Of a stretch of DNA of 50,801 bases, positions 50,039 to 50,801 are shown in pieces. Both the position numbers and the translations under genes were made by a program. How positions within the stretch are numbered: the stretch's first letter is position 1; each line of letters begins with the position of its first letter. The notes under the pieces are model-generated. The model had not been told where the DNA came from. It saw only the letters and a list, made by a program, of their open reading frames with translations, and searched no databases. The stretch spans positions 1 through 50,801 of the forward strand of contig NZ_JXWY01000081.1 in NCBI RefSeq assembly GCF_000934465.1, written 5' to 3'. Source of the stretch: Staphylococcus microti (GTDB lineage Bacteria; Bacillota; Bacilli; Staphylococcales; Staphylococcaceae).

Positions 50039-50801
50039 ATGGAACAATTAAAAGCGTACAAGTTTAGACTATATCCAACAGAGGAACAAGAGGTTTTCTT
50101 TGCGAAATCTTTTGGTTGTGTTCGGAAAGTCTATAATCTCATGCTTCATGACCGGATAAAAGCCTATCAAGAAAAAGTGAACAATCCCTCTGAGAAAATG
50201 CGTTTTCCAACACCTGCCAAATATAAAAAAGCATTCCCATTCTTGAAAGAAGTTGATAGTCTTGCTTTAGCTAATGCACAACTCCATTTAGATAAAGCTT
50301 ACAAGAACTTTTTCCGCGATAAATCTATTGGATTTCCTCGGTTCAAAAGTAAGAAAAATCCTGTTCAGAGTTATACAACGAATAATCAAAATGGGACAGT
50401 TGCTTTGATTGATGATAAGTTTGTCAAAGTTCCTAAATTAAAATCCTTAATCAGAATTAAACTTCACAGACAGCCAAAAGGGGTTATTAAGTCAGCGACA
50501 ATATCACGTCATGCTAGCGGTAAATACTATATCTCTTTGTTATGTAAAGAAGAGACAAATGAATTGCCTAAATCTAATTCTGCAATTGGTATTGACTTGG
50601 GTATTACGAATTTTGCGATCCTTTCTGATGGTCAAAAAATTGATAATCATAAATTCACGGCTAAAATGGAAAAGAAACTCAGACGTGAGCAACGTAAGTT
50701 GTCAAAGCGTGCTTTATTAGCTAAAAAGAAAGGTGTCTCTCTCTTTGAAGCAAAGAACTATCAAAAACAAAAACGAAAAGTAGCGCGATTACATGAAAAG
50801 A
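50039..50801 (+). CDS. tnpB: IS200/IS605 accessory protein TnpB (RNA-guided nuclease family), 3' end outside the window
   Basis: 254 codons are visible without a stop, starting MEQLKAYKFRLYPTEEQE behind an AGGTGG ribosome binding site. The N-terminal WED/REC-like part contains FGCVRKVYNLML and a FPRFKSKK stretch. The RuvC-I motif IGIDLGITNFAIL places catalytic Asp at residue 186, where TnpB proteins have it. The RuvC-II Glu, the zinc finger and RuvC-III lie past the edge. TnpB uses a guide RNA from the element's right end to cut DNA. It is uninterrupted here even though tnpA is dead. Confidence 0.9.
   Translation, partial: MEQLKAYKFRLYPTEEQEVFFAKSFGCVRKVYNLMLHDRIKAYQEKVNNPSEKMRFPTPAKYKKAFPFLKEVDSLALANAQLHLDKAYKNFFRDKSIGFPRFKSKKNPVQSYTTNNQNGTVALIDDKFVKVPKLKSLIRIKLHRQPKGVIKSATISRHASGKYYISLLCKEETNELPKSNSAIGIDLGITNFAILSDGQKIDNHKFTAKMEKKLRREQRKLSKRALLAKKKGVSLFEAKNYQKQKRKVARLHEK

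Overview
The window is a low-GC Gram-positive chromosome segment that I assign to the genus Staphylococcus. The gene order is the conserved Firmicute block running from yqeG through comE, lepA, the hrcA-dnaK operon, era, dnaG-rpoD and nfo. Three details are staphylococcal: a single-chain (alpha2-type) glycyl-tRNA synthetase behind a T-box, a NadD with the GGQFNPIH signature, and a CtsR box stacked on a CIRCE element before hrcA. I cannot fix the species. An animal-associated coagulase-variable staphylococcus is a guess from overall divergence, not something shown here.

Layout. (1) 1-4546: the end of an IS3-like insertion sequence cuts off the 5' part of pxpC. Behind it lie accB-accC-pxpA and an NRAMP-fold transporter, i.e. 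a damaged 5-oxoprolinase operon. (2) 4999-15260: mtnN, then yqeG-yqeH-aroE-yhbY-nadD-yqeK-rsfS-methyltransferase (ribosome assembly, shikimate, NAD synthesis), then the late competence genes comEA-comEB-comEC and holA. (3) rpsT on the minus strand, then lepA and hemW. (4) 18926-26792: heat-shock operon hrcA-grpE-dnaK-dnaJ, continuing into prmA, rsmE and mtaB. (5) rpsU, the nfeD-floA-coiled-coil membrane operon, then phoH-ybeY-dgkA-cdd-era-recO. (6) glyS (minus, T-box), ccpN-ppsR-dnaG-rpoD, trmK and the Nif3-like gene. (7) ispH (minus), a DEAD-box helicase, nfo, the zinc operon znuC-znuB-zur, and ispG (minus). (8) 49680-50801: a decayed IS200/IS605 element, with a broken tnpA remnant followed by a tnpB that is open to the window edge.

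Most genes are ordinary housekeeping genes, tightly packed with ATGA or TAATG overlaps and ended by clear intrinsic terminators. I found no rRNA, tRNA, CRISPR array or prophage. The non-routine signals are at the two ends (the IS-truncated pxpC and the tnpB whose transposase partner has died) and between genes: a hairpin that buries the comEA ribosome binding site, a diverged intergenic repeat family, an ATG-less Shine-Dalgarno before ccpN, and a candidate Zur-controlled promoter. I did not find a convincing new multi-gene system. The best leads are the orphan TnpB with neighbouring guide-RNA-like hairpins, the NRAMP-like transporter lacking the family's metal motif, and the uncharacterised FloA partner protein.
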